NCBI GenBank assembly: GCA_001775965.1
Contig: MEZG01000073.1
Coordinates: 1 to 7,061, forward strand
Length of the DNA: 7,061 nucleotides
Source of the DNA: Candidatus Bathyarchaeota archaeon RBG_13_60_20
Lineage (GTDB): Archaea; Thermoproteota; Bathyarchaeia; TCS64
Reading direction: 5' to 3'
The translations under genes and the position numbers were made by a program. Positions 5,567-7,061 of this stretch are shown in pieces. Numbering within the stretch: the first letter of the stretch is position 1; the number at the start of each line of letters is the position of its first letter. The notes beneath the pieces are model-generated. The model worked only from the letters and a program-made list of their open reading frames with translations, was not told the origin of the DNA and made no database searches.

Positions 5567-6478
5567 TCACTCGACGTACATCGGGTTGGTCCAGGCCCTG
5601 CCGCCGCGGCTGTCCGTCACCTGAACTCTAATGTAGCGCTCCGCGGGCCTGGGCTCGTAGGACGCCTCAGTGAGGTCGTCCCTCGCCTCCTTTATGCAGT
5701 CGCCCAGGCAGGGTACGCTGACGAAGGCGATCTTCGCCACGGGCGAGCACCTGACAGTGACCTCGTCGCCTCTCACCTCGACGCCGTGTATGGAGGGGCC
5801 GCTGCTGCTGTAGTAGAGGCCGCGGCGCAGGGCGTCCAAGATCGACGCCTCGGACCGGTCCCTGCACCGTGCCACGACCCAGCCGCCAAAGGAGTCGTCG
5901 GGGACATGGGGCCGCTCCCTGCTGTGGGCGTCGTCAACCGCGACGGTGTTCACCCTGGCTCCGGCTGTGAGGGCGTGGTCCCAGTGGGCCGCGGCGTCCC
6001 CCCTGTCGTTGAGCAGCTCGCAGACGTGGTTGTAGACCTCCAAGGCCGCGAGGCCCTTGAGGGTCGCGGCCTCCCCGTGGGTAAGCCCCGACCAGTAGGG
6101 GTGGGCCAGAACGGCGATGCCGCCGGCCCCGTTCACGTGGTCGATGACGGCCTGAGGACTCACAGCGGGGTCCGCCTCGGGGAAGGGCAGGGCCTCCCCG
6201 ATGCCCAGGGCGACCACATGGTACAGGGTGCCTGCCCCGGTCCTGCCAGCGCTGAGCTCCTCGCCCTGTAGCATTGTTAGTCCCCCGCCGCCCAGGCCGC
6301 GGGTGTCCACGTACTCGCCGTGGTCCGTGACGGCCAGGAACCCGTACCCGGCCTCCCTGTACCTCTCCGCGTGCTCCTCGGGGGTGAGGCGGCCGTCGCT
6401 GTTCACTGTGTGGGTGTGGAGGTTGCCCCGGAGCCAGACGCCCGGCTCGGAGAAGGGGTTCTCGTAGCTGAGGCCCAT
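5567..6478 (-). CDS. PHP-domain metal-dependent phosphoesterase-like protein
   Basis: This is a 303-residue protein with a complete PHP metal site: NLHTHTVNSDG (H21, H23, D28), TDHG (H53), GEE (E73), YHVVALG (H87), LAHPYW (H126), LEVYN (E147) and VDDAHS (D183, H185). These residues bind a di- or trinuclear metal centre in PHP hydrolases, which act on phosphate esters or phosphodiesters. Residues beyond about 215 (GLYYSSSGPSIHGVEV onward) form an added beta-rich C-terminal part seen in many stand-alone archaeal and bacterial PHP proteins of unknown substrate. It lacks features of histidinol phosphatase or DNA polymerase X context. The ATG at 6478 has no Shine-Dalgarno, but GATAAAC lies 24-30 bases upstream, so the transcript may be leaderless. 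It is first in the cluster leading to the permease. Confidence 0.87.
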   Translation of the reverse strand: MGLSYENPFSEPGVWLRGNLHTHTVNSDGRLTPEEHAERYREAGYGFLAVTDHGEYVDTRGLGGGGLTMLQGEELSAGRTGAGTLYHVVALGIGEALPFPEADPAVSPQAVIDHVNGAGGIAVLAHPYWSGLTHGEAATLKGLAALEVYNHVCELLNDRGDAAAHWDHALTAGARVNTVAVDDAHSRERPHVPDDSFGGWVVARCRDRSEASILDALRRGLYYSSSGPSIHGVEVRGDEVTVRCSPVAKIAFVSVPCLGDCIKEARDDLTEASYEPRPAERYIRVQVTDSRGGRAWTNPMYVE

Positions 6479-6559
6479 GCATACTGGTGGGCCCGCCCCC
6501 GTTTATCGGTTGCCTTCATGGTAACGTTAAATGGCTGCGGCCCCACATTGAGAGGGACT
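6479..6559. promoter_or_regulatory. Divergent promoter region between the PHP cluster and thpR
   Basis: The two outward-facing genes are separated by 81 bases. Toward the PHP gene, ACCGATAAAC (6501-6510) is placed about 23-32 bases before the ATG, right for a weak TATA box of a leaderless transcript. Toward thpR, ACGTTAAATG (6524-6533) sits about 30 bases before the ATG. An 8-bp palindrome, TAACGTTA, lies at 6522-6529. All of these are eye calls on short motifs. Confidence 0.35.
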
Positions 6560-7061
6560 ATGAGCGTGAGATGCTTCGTGGCCGTGGAGTGCGGCAGCGC
6601 CGAGGTGCTCAAGGGCCTGAGGGACACGGAGGCACGCCTGGCCGCCACGGGCGCCGACCTCAAGTTCGTGGAGCCCGAGAACTTCCACCTGACCCTCAAG
6701 TTCCTGGGGGAGGTGCCTGAGGCGAGGGCAGGGGAGGCGGCCCAGGCGGTGGAGGCGGTGAGCTTCCAGCCCTTCAGCATCAAGGTGGAGGGCGTGGGGG
6801 TCTTCCCCGGCCTCAACAAGCCCAGCGTCGTGTGGGCCGGGATAACCGGGGGCGTCGCGGACCTGGCCGCCGTCTTTGAGGGGCTTGAAGCCGGGCTGGC
6901 CAGGCTGGATTTCGACCGGGAGCGCCGCAGGTTCAGCCCCCACCTCACCATCTGCAGGGTCCGCAGCGGCAGGAACAGGGACCGGCTCGCCGAGGAGGTG
7001 GCCGCCATGGCCAACATGGTTTTCGGCTCCGTAAATGTAGATAGGGTGAAGCTGAAGAGGA
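6560..7061 (+). CDS. thpR: RNA 2',3'-cyclic phosphodiesterase (2'-5' RNA ligase family), partial at 3' end
   Basis: This is an open frame of 167 codons with no stop before the right edge; the family is about 175-190 residues, so only a short C-terminal piece is missing. It carries the two HxT motifs of the 2H phosphoesterase family in their usual places, FHLTLKFLGEV (H43, T45) and FSPHLTICRV (H128, T130), and the opening RCFVAVEC is the typical first strand. Family members hydrolyse 2',3'-cyclic phosphate RNA ends and were first known for joining tRNA halves through 2'-5' links in vitro. GVFPGLNKPSVVWAGI between the motifs is also characteristic. The ATG at 6560 follows GAGAGGG and no earlier in-frame start fits, because the upstream ATG at 6531 is soon closed by TGA. 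It is the only plus-strand gene here and is divergent from the PHP cluster. Confidence 0.92.
   Translation, partial: MSVRCFVAVECGSAEVLKGLRDTEARLAATGADLKFVEPENFHLTLKFLGEVPEARAGEAAQAVEAVSFQPFSIKVEGVGVFPGLNKPSVVWAGITGGVADLAAVFEGLEAGLARLDFDRERRRFSPHLTICRVRSGRNRDRLAEEVAAMANMVFGSVNVDRVKLKR

Noticed and set aside
5513..6271. Plus-strand ORF of 252 codons
   Set aside because: It lies opposite the PHP gene, which has a complete set of catalytic motifs; its G/A/V/R-rich translation is a typical high-GC shadow.
6403..7017. Minus-strand ORF of 204 codons
   Set aside because: It lies opposite thpR with its two HxT motifs and overlaps the PHP start; the translation is S/R/P-rich low-complexity shadow.
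1..7061. Insertion sequences, phage genes, toxin-antitoxin or defence systems
   Set aside because: No transposase, integrase, terminal repeats or known defence motifs are present; all strong ORFs belong to metabolic or housekeeping families.

Overview
The window reads as a slice of a GC-rich archaeal chromosome. The archaeal call rests on gene content: a UPF0200/UPF0201 gene pair, an Mvh-type [NiFe]-hydrogenase linked to hdrA, and a BRE/TATA-like element in front of the hydrogenase genes. Arg codons are mostly AGG/CGG and Ile codons often ATA. Three genes start at GTG or TTG, and neighbours are packed with 1-17 nt gaps or overlaps. An anaerobic, possibly thermophilic lineage is likely, but the genus cannot be named from sequence alone.

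Layout. (1) On the minus strand, 2751 down to 1 is a tight operon: hydrogenase small subunit (mvhG-like), hydrogenase large subunit (mvhA-like), then the first 161 codons of hdrA, which runs off the left edge. (2) Positions 2752-2954 are non-coding. They hold a BRE/TATA-like promoter region, an inverted repeat abutting it, and a doubtful 28-codon leader ORF. (3) On the minus strand, 6478 down to 2955 is a second compact cluster: a PHP-family metallo-hydrolase, an EamA/DMT permease, a radical-SAM activating-enzyme-like protein, a UPF0200 P-loop kinase-like protein and a UPF0201 RNA-binding-like protein. (4) An 81-bp divergent promoter region separates this cluster from a plus-strand RNA 2',3'-cyclic phosphodiesterase (thpR/ligT) gene, which starts at 6560 and is cut by the right edge.

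How the genes fit together. MvhG and MvhA would form the H2-splitting dimer and HdrA the FAD/Fe-S electron hub it feeds. In the classical complex MvhD bridges the two, and no mvhD gene lies between or before these genes here. The second cluster looks like an archaeal housekeeping group (nucleotide or RNA-related P-loop and RNA-binding proteins, a radical-SAM activase, a permease, a hydrolase) whose joint role is not known.

Most notable points: the dyad overlapping the BRE of the hydrogenase promoter, the missing mvhD, the Asp replacing a proximal-cluster Cys in the small subunit, and an altered cysteine pattern in the HdrA N-terminal domain.
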